From the NCBI GenBank assembly GCA_963556255.1, contig OY744610.1:16316039-16380038 (forward strand): DNA of 64,000 bases, given 5' to 3'. Source of the DNA: Allolobophora icterica. Its lineage: Eukaryota > Annelida > Clitellata > Crassiclitellata > Lumbricidae. Every line of letters begins with the position of its first letter. Within the stretch, counting starts at the first letter, position 1. The position numbers and the translations under genes were made by a program. Shown piece after piece: positions 31,999 to 44,273 of the stretch. The notes under the pieces were generated by a model. That model had not been told where the DNA came from, searched no databases, and saw only the letters and a list, made by a program, of their open reading frames with translations.

Positions 31999-34810
31999 CG
32001 TCTTTTACATTAATAGCACTGAAAAGTCGTCGAAGTATTTGTCGAACAAAGCAACGCAGGATGTGCTCAAATGGGAGACTGCTTTTCAGTTTCTTAAATT
32101 CGAACATCACTTCTGAGTTTGAATAATTGCAATCGATAAGGCATCTCACTTTCAAATATCTTGCCAGGAAATGCCTACTAAGAAAATAATGACATTTCAG
32201 AAAGTAAGGTTCGCCAAGAATTCTTGAAAGTGTATTCTTATCAGAGTAAATATGTCGGGCAAAAAATTGCTGAAACGACGTAGTAGTTGTGCGTTCTATA
32301 TTCAACAGATCTTCATTCCGAGGCGAGAAATAGTAAACAAGAGTGTGGAATTCAAGCAGACATTGTAGGTCTGTGTCAAAATAAGAATAAAGCGGTGGCA
32401 TCACCATTACATTTGCAAATGCAAGTTCTTTCAAATGGCTTTCTAGATCTGGTTCATCGAGAATTCGTTCACACAGCTGCAAAACCTCAGGATATTTACG
32501 ACATTTGTATTGATAAGCAGCACGGTAACAGTCAACTGTACCGCAATGAATGCCAAGGTCTTTGCAGATCGCATCATAAAATGTTGTCATAGTGTCTAAG
32601 GAATATTCCAGGAGCAATTGAACAAGGCTTTTATTGGCCGCTTCTAATTTATTAATTGGAGAGATTCTTTGATAGGCACGTACTATGATACCTGTTGTAT
32701 TGGATGATACAAAAGTTTTCGGATTTGTTAGAGTAACTAAAATTTCATCCAACGGAAATGTTGACGTTTGAAAATCATAATTAGGTCTGCATGCCTTAAG
32801 CCTTCTTTCATTTGACGAGATTATTAAATAGTTCGCAAACACCTCTGGTGTCAGGCGCAAATCAAGAAGATAGCGTCTCTTGTTGTACTGTAAATTATCT
32901 TGAATCCGCTTGAAAAGAAGATAAAATCCAATAATTCTTACAACGTCGTCAACGTAAAACAAACATCCTGCATTCAACGTTTCCCTTTCCTCCTGCTTCT
33001 CTTCCTCTTTCTCTTCATCAGGTGGTTGAATGGTGAAAACTGTCGAGCAGAGGTCTATGGCAGTCTCGTAATCTGATTCCGAAAAATAAAGTGCAGCCAT
33101 GTAGACAAAAGCTGCGTCTCTGATAGCGCTCGATTGAGAATCATTGCAGAGCAACGTTTTTCGAAGAAGCTCTTGTGACAATTGAGATATTAGTTTGAAT
33201 TCTTGAGGACTATTTAACCCAGTTAAATTCTCCATGAGATCTTTAGCTTTCATGAACAGGACGATACTTCTGTCGAAACTTGTTTCTTTGGGTCTTGGAA
33301 AGTTATGATACTTCGACCTTACGACTTTCGGTTGCCATGAAACTTCTCTAATAAATTCAGTAAAAATTTTGCCATCGTATGTAGTTTGTTGAAATGCTAA
33401 TGCATTAGCGGAATGTAAAATGAACAATAGTTTTCCAAAATGTGGAAAACGTGATGAGAACTCTACAGTCGTTAGAAAGAAAAATTGATGTAGCACCTCA
33501 AATGGAAAATTTCTCAAAAAGCACACAGTATTTAAGTATCTGTTGAATACGAAGCCTTTTCCTGTTCTGACTTCAAAAATATTCCGCTTGTCACAAATCC
33601 AGAATCCGAATGCAAACTGCCGGTCAAAGTTTTCAAGTTTCCCAGCATCTCTTTCTTCGCAGATGCGCAGCATACAATATCCGAAATCTCTCACAGCCTC
33701 CATTTTATCCCCAGTTTTTAAAACTCTCTCTAAGACGGGCTCAATGTACTTCGCCGAAAACCAAGCACTAAGAGTGTTAAAATGGCAGAATTCGTTCAAC
33801 AGTACAATAGTCTCATCAATTATTTTCTAGTTCATGCATTCATGAAACAAATTTGCCTGAGGAATAAAATAGTTCGGACAATATCTTTTCTTTAGCCATT
33901 CTGACAGCGTTCCCAATAAATAACAGCATATTTCAATGACAGACGAGGAATTCCACCATTCAGGTGACATCTCTTCACAAGACCACAGCATCAGTGTTTT
34001 AAAATGGTATGTACAGAGAACTTCGTCTTCTTTTACACGATCTTTTCTGATTAGTTCCCGCTTGGCAAAGAATCTTAGCATATGGTAGACAATCTGCTGA
34101 ACAGGAGTCCAGCTTTGAATTAAACATATCTCCGCTGCAGAAAAAGATAGCCTCCACTGATGTGCATCATTTCTGCAAGCAGGGTGCTTTGCAAGTACAA
34201 TATGGCAGCCATTCTGTAGTACATCGCGGATAATGGCAGTCGTCGGCCATCCGTTATTTCTATTTCGAAAAGGCCAATTTTTTGCTTCTTTTGGCCACTG
34301 TGGGCACCATAGGCATGGAACCACGTCGTACGGTGTTGCTGTGAACTTTATCGCTGGACCAACTATTTTGTGATCACCCACTTTCTCAAGATTGCAATGC
34401 TTAAAATCTCTCTTTATTGAATCGCTAGAATTCTTAAATTGAAACTCTTTGCAATGCCAGCTATATTTTAATTTCCCCAAACTTTGAGGCTCAACAAATC
34501 CAGGGTAATCAGGGTTTGGTATAATCTGTTCACAGTCCATTGTGTCAAGTAAACCATGAATATCATCTGGTAAAACTGGAAGGTCTTCTGTGAAGGCCAG
34601 GCGTTTAGAATCAGATCTCATAAAATCCATGTCGTCGACGCATGAATTTATGGGTTTGACGTAGAATTCAACAGTGCTGCCACACTGAAAACCATGCCAA
34701 AGCATTTGCCCTGAAGACAGTTTTCTAAATTGCAAAAAATCAAAGCCATCAGCGAGCATCTTAGGACGAATCTGGCACATGCCAACGATGAATGCAGAAA
34801 CTTCTTCCAT
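31988..34810 (-). CDS. Mab-21/cGAS-like nucleotidyltransferase with helical C-terminus (copy 3), one in-frame TAG
   Basis: The first part (34810-33827) encodes 327 residues: G44-S45, acidic pair D60-x-D62, third aspartate D162 in YDVVPCLWCPQWP, then HQWRLSFSAAE and LCTYHFKTLMLW, ending after NYFIPQANLF. A single TAG at 33827-33829 follows. The same frame then continues open for about 610 residues to 31988 and matches the copy 1 C-terminus (TPR-like helices, LPFEHILRCFVRQILRRL). No other damage is seen. It may be an early pseudogene, a gene using readthrough, a standalone nucleotidyltransferase, or a sequence error. The start follows TTTTTTCAG, a splice-acceptor-like site. A Glu/Lys-rich insert (about EEKEEEKQEE) distinguishes it from copy 1. 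Confidence 0.82.
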
Positions 34811-37267
34811 TCTGAAAAAATGGCATTATTACTTCAAGAGATACTACCGAAATAATGAAGTTATATACATGTAAATAAACTGCAATATAGTTATCAAATA
34901 GTTGTGGTCTCCTTTACTCTTGTGTTGGAAGTGTAAGAGACAGAAATTCCATAACGCAGATCAACAGATATTAGAGATGCAAGTGGTAGAGATGAATGTG
35001 TTAGATATACAAGTGGCAGAGATGCCGGGTATAGAGGTGCTGTCGATAAAGGTGGAGATGGTGGAGATGCAGGTCGCACAGATCTAGTTGGCAGATATGC
35101 TATTAGTAAAGCTGCAGGTAGTAACACAACCAATTGTGGAGCCATTAAAGAAAAAATGTCTTTTTTGTGATAAAAGCTGGCTGCTCTAATTTTGGACACA
35201 TTGCTTTCGACGACCCCTACACTCTTAAAAGTAGACCCTTCAAAGCTTTCGTCGACCTAATATTTGGAATAATATATTAGGACTTCGATTACTGACGCAG
35301 CTGTTGTTGAGCCTCGGTCTGTGCTAGCATGTGGAAGAACCCATACACACGCACGGCGTCTGTCTCGACTGCAACCTCCGTCCATCTCTGATCTCAGCCT
35401 TATTATTTCCTTAATTACATTCTTGCAGGTATGACACCACAAGTCATCGAATTGAATATCAGAGGATTGAAGTCAATGGAATGCGCTCTCATGCGTTTGT
35501 CCATCCAGTTGACTTTCTAGCTGTCCCCTTAACGCTGCTTAAATTACTGTTTCTAAGTATACGTTAAGATACACCTGTTCAGATCCCTTAGACAGCTATG
35601 TTCATAGCGCTTTCGAGGGATTTCTAAACTGCGCTTTATAATATAAAGTCCAGATACATGCATACTGAAACATACTGTAAGAGCCTGGCTGAGAAACCGA
35701 TCTAACAGGTGCGACTTTTAGAGGTGATTACGATGCAAACTTGAACCTGTTACCTGCAGTAAGTTATCCACGTTCAAAAGAAGTTCCGATTGTAAACTTT
35801 TCTAAACCTTACGTTGATAAGTGACAATTCATTTATAGAGATCTACCAATTCGTTTTATGTCTCATACGATTCGACTTCAGTATAATCAGAGCAATAAAT
35901 CGTCGTTGTATGTCACCGGCGTTGTCGTTACACGTATGTATGTTGTTGCATGTTTCAAATGCCTAGACTGGTGAGACGCTTATGCGGAGTTATACGCTCA
36001 TGTATATTAATGAGCGCTAACCAACCCTTAAATCATATTGGCTATAATTCCGTTTGCCTCGGACACAATTGAAAGTCGTGCGTGCGTGACTCTATCAATG
36101 GAAAGTTTGCATTTCAGTAGTTGCCGCTTCACTGATGTAACGATTTAGGCCTAGAGCAGAAATTTGCCTCGACGTAAATAGACAGAATCAGACAGAATCA
36201 GAGTCAAAATAATTGGCTAGATGTCCTCTTCTGCGTGCATCCATAGAAGCTTATCTAGGAAGTGATATTCTCGACAAGAGATCTGCTTCAATTAGGCAAT
36301 ATCCTTTGTTAATGTTTGGATATAAAGAAATTTTTTTAAATGTTCGCGCATTTTTTTATACCTTTTACGGTAAATCTCTGTAATATCTTGAAACTAAGAT
36401 ATTTCCCTTTCTAGGTGTAGATTTAAAGAAGCTTATGTAAATAGCGATACGGTACTGTCTTTAAAAATGGACCTGCCTCTTCTGAGGCTTGAATTTTTAG
36501 CAACTTAAACTAAAAGTGACATTGTTTACGAGAACTTGAATTTAATCGTGCAAGAAGAAAATCGATCGAGCAGCGAGGAGTCAACTTGAATCATCCTCCT
36601 GTCATCTTTTGTCCCGAATAGCTGAAACCCGTCATATCGTCAGGATGTAGACAACCGTAGATACCAGGGTAGCAGGATAAATAACTCTGTGCACGTGTGA
36701 TAGAAAGATATCATGCATGAGTTACCAACTCACGTGTATAACTTAAGTTAAGATACACGAATATATACATATGCGTATCGATCGGCGCGTTTCCACAACG
36801 CCATTACAGGTCTATTATAATCCCCCTACACCAATTTACAAGTACCCAACACTATAATTAATATTATGTATAAGAAGATAATTTATGTGGCAGGGTTAAT
36901 GTGGCAGGATTCAAAGCAAAAGTTATTTCATGGCCGATTTATTAACTTCAGAGGTTTTAGAAAAGCAGTAATGTGTATGAAAACCAAAACGAAAATCAAC
37001 AGTTTTTTTCATATCAAATTCGTCTCAACAATTATTCGGTGCGTTTTAAGGATCAGCATGAACTGTATCGTAAGTCTAATAAATATTTTTCCATAAGTCA
37101 ATATGGAAGAAGTCAATATGGAAAAAGACCTGTTAATTTGGTATCTCCATACGAGATTCGGATTAGAGTGAAAAGGATTCTATTCTTCTTTGACTACAGG
37201 TGAGTGTGTGTCACAGGTGTGTGTACAGTTAAAATGATTGCCATGTTGGCCCAGACATGATTGTGCC
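34811..37267. other. intergenic, no gene seen
   Basis: The immediate 5' side of copy 3 (34811-34830) is the likely acceptor. Around 34975-35090 there is a degenerate repeat of AGATG with AAGTGG or GTGGAG words. The rest is AT-rich non-coding sequence with one TAGGCCTA at 36146. Confidence 0.4.
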
Positions 37268-37588
37268 GGATCTGCTCTGATTGTTTGCTTTATGTGCTCT
37301 GCGCTGCTGGACGATTCGAAACGTCGCCTAACTTCTCCATGTTGATGATCTGACCTCATGGCCCTTTAACTCTTGGATCTGCTCTGATGGTTTGCTTTGT
37401 GTGCTCTGCGCTGTTAGACGATTCGAAACGTCGCCCAACTTCTCCATGTTGATGATCTGACCTCATGGCCCTTTAACTCTTGGATCTGCTCTGATGGTTT
37501 GCTGTGTGTGCTCTGTGCTATTAGAAAGTTCTAAACATCGACCACCTTTAAAACGTTGATGATTTCACCTCGTGACCTTCTAACTCTT
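37268..37588. repeat. three tandem copies of a 107-bp unit
   Basis: Units begin GGATCTGCTCTGAT at 37268, 37375 and 37482. The first two are nearly identical; the third is more diverged. A fourth GGATTTG start at 37589 is not continued. Non-coding. Confidence 0.85.
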
Positions 37589-38171
37589 GGATTTGAATAG
37601 CCTTTCATTGGGTATTTTTGAGCTGGTACACTACTAATAAACCTTACTGTACAACAGTGTACATGTTTAAAACTATCCTCATGCAGGAATAGAACTCTCC
37701 TGGGAAGTGTTGGTGAAATAGATGAAATTGCAACCCATGGAGTCAAGCACAAGTGATTCCAGAATGCAATCGACTTTATAGTGGCTCACTTATTTATACT
37801 AAAACAAGAGAGTTTGGAAGGCTTGTCAGTTTTACTCAAAACCATTAATAAAATATATTACGTCATGGCATTGCCTCGAATCGTCGCACTAAGAAACTTT
37901 ACCAATGACTCTGAATAACTTTTCGGCCTAGATGGGAATCCTGGGATCTGGTTTTGAAAAATCTAAAATTTTATTGCGTAATTATTACGATAGCTCACAA
38001 GATTAATTTGTAGTTAAACATGAACGGTTCAAATGCGTTTCAAGGCTCACATATGCTTTGGCTTTCTGTCCGTCAAAGAATTTGTTTCAATTAGAGGCTC
38101 ACAGTTTAGGCTTTGTAGCATTGACCTCTGGCTAACCAAAAATACTTCAAATCATTTCTTTTTCTCCAAAC

Positions 38172-38607
38172 CAGGGCTGTAAACGAGGGTATACGTGGGT
38201 ACTGGGTATACTGCGTGTACTCTCCTCTAGAGACTGTATACTCACCTCACAAATATTTTTACTATGCTCACCTCTAGGGAGCGAGTACTCTCCTCCAGAA
38301 CGTACTTTGACATATTATTTTACTACTGTAGAGTGTAGACAATAATTAAACAAAATTTCTGTTTGAGATATAATTAGTTATGTTTGCTTGATCTAGCCAG
38401 TTGCTAAACAATTCAAAATTTACGCAGACCTAGCTCTAAACGGTTTATAGGGACCCTACTGTTTGTAGCAGGAACACACTCATGCTCAGAGGCGGTGATT
38501 TTGTTAGACAGGTGGACAGCTTTGAACTGGGTCAACTTCTTTCGCTCATGAGCGTGATTATTTTTTTACTAACCTCTAGCGTGTACTCAACTCTCACTAC
38601 AGCCCTG
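38172..38607. mobile_element. hAT MITE
   Basis: Bounded by CAGGGCTGTA and TACAGCCCTG, with TACTC and CCTCTAG words repeated near both ends. The flanking octamers CTCCAAAC and CTTAAAAC agree at 6 of 8 positions, an aged 8-bp duplication. A partial copy lies at 27061. Non-coding. Confidence 0.6.
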
Positions 38608-38790
38608 CTTAAAACCTATCAATTTCCAACCTGATTATCTGATTCTCTTTCTCTGACCATTCCTAAAACTAGAAGTGTTCTTGGTTAACGAGACTGTTCT
38701 ATTGGTGGTCCTAGAATTTTGAACTCTTCCGCTATCTATCCTTTCTAACCAATCGCTTATATCATTTCCGTCTCAACTACAGACTTGCCT
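38608..38790 (+). mobile_element. degraded LINE 3' end
   Basis: Same family as 30870-31060. CTGATTCTCTTTCTCTGACC and the following frame align with its TTCTCTGTCTCTGGTC region and the reverse-transcriptase tail, with many stops. Confidence 0.4.
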
Positions 38791-38792
38791 TT

Positions 38793-39430
38793 TCAACGAA
38801 AAGTGAATCTGAGGCGCGGACAGTCAGCCGTCAGAAGATGCAGTAATCCAAGTGCCTGAAAAGTCAAGGAGAAATAATGAACTTTGAGCCGATTTTTGAA
38901 GGAAGTAAGTGAATTTGTGCTACGAAGAAAGGGTCGCAGTCTTCTCCATTCCTTCAGTGCAGAAGCATGGAATGCACGCGAGCCCATAATGGTACTGAAT
39001 CGTGGCTCAGCTAAAAGACCCGTACTTGATGATTGAAGGCAACGATGTAAGGAGGAAGCTGATGGAGTGGGACGAAGGAGCTTGGTTGTAGTGGGAGACG
39101 CGGCACTACGCGAGCTAAGGAGTTTTGTAGCCTGTTGAGTTCATGGTCTGAGGGTTCTAGGACGATCGTCCATATGAGACAGTCTAAGAGACAGCGCCAA
39201 ACGAGTAGGCCTACAGCAGCACTATAGCAGATACGCTGTGGGACAAGGAGCCAATGCAGGACATCACGCATCTATGAAGAAATAGGGACATAGTTTGGAA
39301 TGCGTCCATTGAGCCGAGCAGTTGACCGAAGAACCCGGTGGAGGTGGCCAATTAATTCAAGCGGCAAACCAACCAGGATAGCACTGCAGTGATCCAGCCT
39401 GCATTTGTCTAATAAGTGAGAGGACTTTTG
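38793..39430 (-). mobile_element. LINE reverse transcriptase C-terminal fragment
   Basis: The minus strand reads, with frame breaks, MRDVLHWLLVPQRICYSA, then VLEPSDHELNRLQNSLARVV, then GSRAFHASALKEWRRLRPFL and SLTSFKNRLK. These are the LHWLP, IQNSLAR and GSRAF-W-LP blocks of CR1/L2-like elements, though in an order that suggests rearrangement or frame noise. Confidence 0.55.
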
Positions 39431-40235
39431 GCCAAAAACAATTTTGACATGATTAATGTAATAGAAGTAATTTGATTTCTCAGTATGTATTTTGAAATTA
39501 AAACTTACATAAAAATGTAATTCGATTACAAATTACAAGTTACCGTGATGCTGAACAACAATTAATAAATTACAGTTGTAATCCAAATTACGTAATTTCA
39601 ATAACATAATTGAATTACTGCTACTGTCTGTCCCTGTAAATTAGTGTTATAGCTTTAGATTTGTCCGGGTTTAAGAAGGCCTAAACTTTAAACCGCATTT
39701 TTCTTAACCCGAAAAAGCTCCTCAGTTGTAGTAACAAAATATCTTGATCAAGAAAACATTCAGCAAATAAATAAAAAGACAGGATTTTACAGATATGCTT
39801 ATTATTGGTTATCACTTTGTGTCATTAAATGGTTATCAGTCTGTGTCTATCTGTTACGACTTTGATGTTATAGTCATAAAGTTTAAGAAATCGTCATCCA
39901 GGAGTCGAGTGACTCACGATCAAGAAGTACACCGCACACTGGTCAGATTTATCCAATCGCAGCAGATTCAGCCTACGTTCAAGCCCTGATCTAGACAAAA
40001 AGATTCCAGATTAGTAGCAAAATTGAACATGCAACAAGCTATCCGTAAAGACCTTAATTGAGAGACCAGATGTGCGTGAAAAACTTGCAATGGTAAATTA
40101 TGTAAGTTACTCGTATCATTTCTTTCTCGCTGTCACTATAATTTACTTGTTTAAAGGCTACATCTCATTATCTGGCCCTGAAAATAGTCTTTGAATCCTC
40201 TCTTTGACCCTCTGGTTCATTTGTCTCTAAGATTC

Positions 40236-40332
<97 letters not shown>

Positions 40333-40580
40333 ACCGCGGGCTCAACGCCCGTAGGTGTCCTATGCCGTTTTTCACTGTGTTTTTCCAGTTTAGTCTGTCC
40401 AATGCGGTGTGGCTCAGCTCCTGCAGCGATGTTCCACACCATTCGATGATATCGTCGAGCCATTCTGTATGAAGTCGCCCTCTCTTAAATTTTAGGAGAG
40501 CATTGTTAAACGTTGCAGAGTGCTCGGTCCCGTGCAAGTTTAGTTCACTTAGACTTCTTTCGAGATTAGGCATTCGTTGA
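40236..40580 (-). mobile_element. RTE-type LINE 3' end with (TGA)n tail
   Basis: The minus-strand frame reads KFKRGRLHTEWLDDIIEWCG, then SLQELSHTALDRLNWKNTV. This is the G-R-P-x-x-R-W-x-D-D-I...W motif at the end of RTE-like retrotransposon proteins. It is followed directly by a 95-bp (ATG)n tail (40238-40331), the usual microsatellite 3' tail of RTE elements. Confidence 0.65.
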
Positions 40581-40739
40581 ACAAGCTAGCATGGAACTGC
40601 GAGCTAAAAGATAATAAACAACACATTTGCTTACTCATTTACTGAGATTTATCCAATCTAATACAAGCGCACTCAATAATAATAGACAATATATAATAAT
40701 AGACAATAATTATAATTAAGAATAAATAAATCAATCACT

Positions 40740-40920
40740 TTGAATGTTAATCGTCCGTCCAGCTAGTGATCATCTCCTGGGTGCCCCAGATAGATGGACT
40801 TGTCCCTTTGGGGTCTCTATTTACGACACTCCACTTGTTAAAAAAACCTGCCTGTAATTTATGTTTTGCAAGTTGTTGTGTTTTAATAAACGGATTGATT
40901 GATTGAGTGATTGATTGATT
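40740..40920 (+). mobile_element. LINE 3' untranslated end with (TGAT)n tail
   Basis: An AATAAA at 40886 is followed by GATTGATTGAGTGATTGATTG. A tetranucleotide tail after a polyadenylation-like signal is typical of CR1/L2-like LINEs. No coding remnant was recognised. Confidence 0.4.
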
Positions 40921-41154
40921 CAAAAAACAATCGATGTCAATAATTCTGAATCTGAAGACCAAGTTCCCTCAGAATGTTCGAATCCGGAGACGTTGGATCA
41001 CATCTCAGTGCGCTACCGTAGATGCGTTAATGTCACACACCGAGCGATGGTACAAATTTCTGGAAACGTGAATACGCGTGAACGCAATCATTATGTCGAG
41101 ATTTCTACAGCGCTCAGAAAAGCGAAGTATTGTATTGTATCTAAACATTTATAA

Positions 41155-42566
41155 AGCGCCTCTCACAGTATTCGCTAATCAGAGGCGCTCCCAGTGCGAA
41201 AGACCCAGTGAATAGAAAGTGGTTTTAAGACAGCGGAACGAGGCACGTGGGCCACCAGCTCATTCACAGGCGCTCAGTCAAAACAAAATCGATAGGCAGG
41301 CAGGGTTAAAATCGGTTTCGCGTCAAGATCCAAATGTCAGGCAAGCCGACAAGAAGACGGCCACAGTGGATGGCGTTTAGAATTTGAGCGGCCAGAGAGG
41401 TATACAGAGAAGAAGAGGACGCAGCCTAGGACTTGGGAAAGAACAGTGTTTTCAGTTTGGATGGAAAGACCTGTGGAGAGATGGCATGAAGGGAGACACT
41501 GCATAACTTGCTATCGATGATATCATTGATGTTCATTACATGGCTTAGTCTGACGAAGAAAATTTCTTCTCCACTTCCTCATAAACTTACAGATCTGAGC
41601 ACCAAAACTTTGGCTAAATTTACCGAACGAAAGACAACAGTGAAACTTTCACAAGTCACCGTATTACGATCTGAATCGGAGTAGTGTAGTATTCTTGCTA
41701 CGGCTCAATCTTATGTCGACGTAAACCAAATAAATTAAGGAGATGGATGGTCTAAAAGAGAGCAAACTGTTCTGCTACAACTCAGGTGCCAATCAGCAGT
41801 GTTTTTCGATGAAACTTCTGTTTCTAATGACATTAAACATGATTTCATTAGCGTTAAGACCTCCTCTGATTGGTTTTTTAAATGGTGCTAAGTCTATATC
41901 ATGATCAAATTACACTTACAATTACAATTGTTGATGAGCACGTTTTTACCAGCGCTATATAATTGCTAAAGTTATGGCTTCATATTACAAATGGGCAGTA
42001 CATTTTTCTTCATGAGACGTGACTCAATTGGTGCGAAAATCGCGTATAGATCTAACAACACAGGTAAGATTCAGATACGATTTAGTTTAGAGAGAAATAA
42101 CATAACTCATTTTTTAGACATCAAACAGTTTTTTGGCCACACATAATGACATAATATTTAGAAGGCAATCTGGGGCAATCTATGTCAAACAATTTGGGGC
42201 AATCTATATCAAACAATTAGGATGACGGGAGGGATTTCCCCCAGTTGACACAATTCTGATTGTGAAAGCGAAAGTGTGATGTTAACTTAGCAGCTTCTTT
42301 TTGTTCTTATGCACTGGCGTAAGCTTGGCCAAAATATGGGGTGGGGGCATTTGGTTATTCATTCTACACTTGTTGCATTTGTTGTACAATCATCACAATT
42401 TGGGGTTGGGGGTGAGCAGGTGCCCCGGCTGCCCCCCGCAGAGTCTACGACTATGTTCTTATGAAATTATTATAAACTTAGTTGTAGACATTTCCTAGAC
42501 TTTGCTTTTGCTAGGTATTATTTGTTTCATTTCTTCTGTAATACTAACACTCGAGGGAAGTAATTT
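41155..42566. other. intergenic, no gene seen
   Basis: Near 41099-41215, AGCGCCTCTCACAG and CAGAGGCGCTCCCAG form a dispersed-repeat-like block. A short duplication of GGGGCAATCTAT(G/A)TCAAACA lies at 42169-42220. No gene is seen. Confidence 0.35.
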
Positions 42567-43003
42567 GTGACGCCAGGGGTCAAAACCCGTCGCTTGTCGC
42601 TTCCTAGATATTGAGCTAGAAGCCGAAATAGGCGAGAGGGGTTAAAAATATTGAACATTATTCAATTCACCAGTTGCCTATGAATTTGCCATAATTTGCA
42701 AAATAGTAATCCGATTTTGATGCCGTTTGTTTTATTCGATACAGGATATAGCCATTTATTTCCCAGGAAAATTGTAGTAGAATCAATTAATGGTTGCTGA
42801 GGACTTTTATGACACGAATATTCCGAAATATTTTATTCGATTTTCTCACTATATATTAATGAAAGAATCAAACGAGCATAACTTCAGTTAGCAAAAAGAT
42901 ATTTTCATTCTGTAAAAGTATTTTGAAGCAGATTAGTTGTAGAATATGACTAAATAAAAAGGTCAGAAACCGACATGTGACGGGTTTTGACCCCTGGCGT
43001 CAC
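42567..43003. mobile_element. MITE with ATTT target duplication
   Basis: Inverted ends start GTGACGCCAGGGGTCAAAAC and stay similar for about 36 bp. ATTT flanks both ends (42563-42566 and 43004-43007). 437 bp, no coding capacity, superfamily not certain. Confidence 0.7.
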
Positions 43004-43664
43004 ATTTATTGCGAAAGACCGGTAAAAGGTAAGCACATGTATTAACAGTAGTTCTGGTTTCATAGTAGTTGGACCGGAGTTCTTTCTGTCACGTAATATT
43101 AGTTACACTTGGTGTCTATCTTAATGTCGCAATTCATGGTTCGCTTCGGATGTTTGTAAACTCTAACTAATAATTATACGAGATATATTACAAGAGGCAA
43201 CCTCTTGTAAATAGATAAAAAAAATCACAAAGAAATTGAGAATCTGTCAGATTTTAAGATTGGACTATTTTAGAGTTATGCCTCCGTTCAGGGGCGCCGG
43301 TGTCGCGTGACAGACTATCCGTCCTAAACTTATCCGGGGGGATGAATAAATTTATTCCCCCGGATGGAATCTACCGGTATAGAGTATCCGGGGGATAAAC
43401 CATTTCTATCCCCCATCGTGTAAAATCATCCCCCGGGGGATAAAAATTCACAGGCATAAGGTATTATTGAAAATGCGCATAATTGATAATCTATTATTAT
43501 TATTGTTATTATTGTTATACTTATTATTATTGTTATCACCATTATTATAAAAGCATCGATATTGTTTGGAATGGTTTATTCATGTTGAGATGATCGCCCT
43601 TCAGCTCCGGGCAACATCGACATAATGCCCCGGAAGGCGACTTCGTTGTTATTGTTATTATTAT

Positions 43665-43698
43665 CATTATTATTATTATCATTATTATTATTATTATT

Positions 43699-43763
<65 letters not shown>

Positions 43764-43990
43764 TATTAGGGAGCTTTTAAATAGAATCCCTTCAAGGTGA
43801 TCTACTCAGGAGCGCTCCCAGTCCAACCACAGCTAGAGAGAGTAGTCTTTAAGTTGCTAAGGAACAAGGTAAAGTGAGTCATAGGAACCAGGCGTAGTGC
43901 AACAGGGAGACAAATCTATGCTGTAATCAAAAATAAATCCAAAACGAGAAACAGGTAAAGTAAGTGACTCTAAGTGTTCTAAGTCTTCTA
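43665..43990 (-). mobile_element. LINE 3' end with (AAT)n(GAT)n tail
   Basis: The sequence next to the microsatellite (43665-43767) shares CTACTCAGGAGCGCTCCCAG-like and AGAGTAGTCTTTAA words with the minus-strand LINE end at 3388-3500. The microsatellite therefore looks like the LINE's 3' tail. Confidence 0.4.
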
Positions 43991-44273
43991 AGCAATATTT
44001 AGAGCAAATCAAACCGAAGTTACAGTAGGAACAGCATTACCTTGTCGTTGAAACATTTATCAAGATATATTCGCATTTCTGAAGGCCCACCGAAGTCAAC
44101 ATACAGCGTGGCAAAAGGGGAAGCAATCTCAAATGGATAGGCAGCTGCGTACAGCCCACACGAAGCGAAGTCCATTTGTTGCTGGCAGGGAGGACTTTAA
44201 CATATTGTTTCCCAATGTGGTTAGGTGCCTTTTGTAGAGCTGACGCAATTGTCGGCCGAGATTTGCCGAGATA

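Noticed and set aside
35035..35130. Degenerate AGATG-rich repeats as a regulatory array
   Set aside because: Units are too irregular to define, and no factor site is recognisable.
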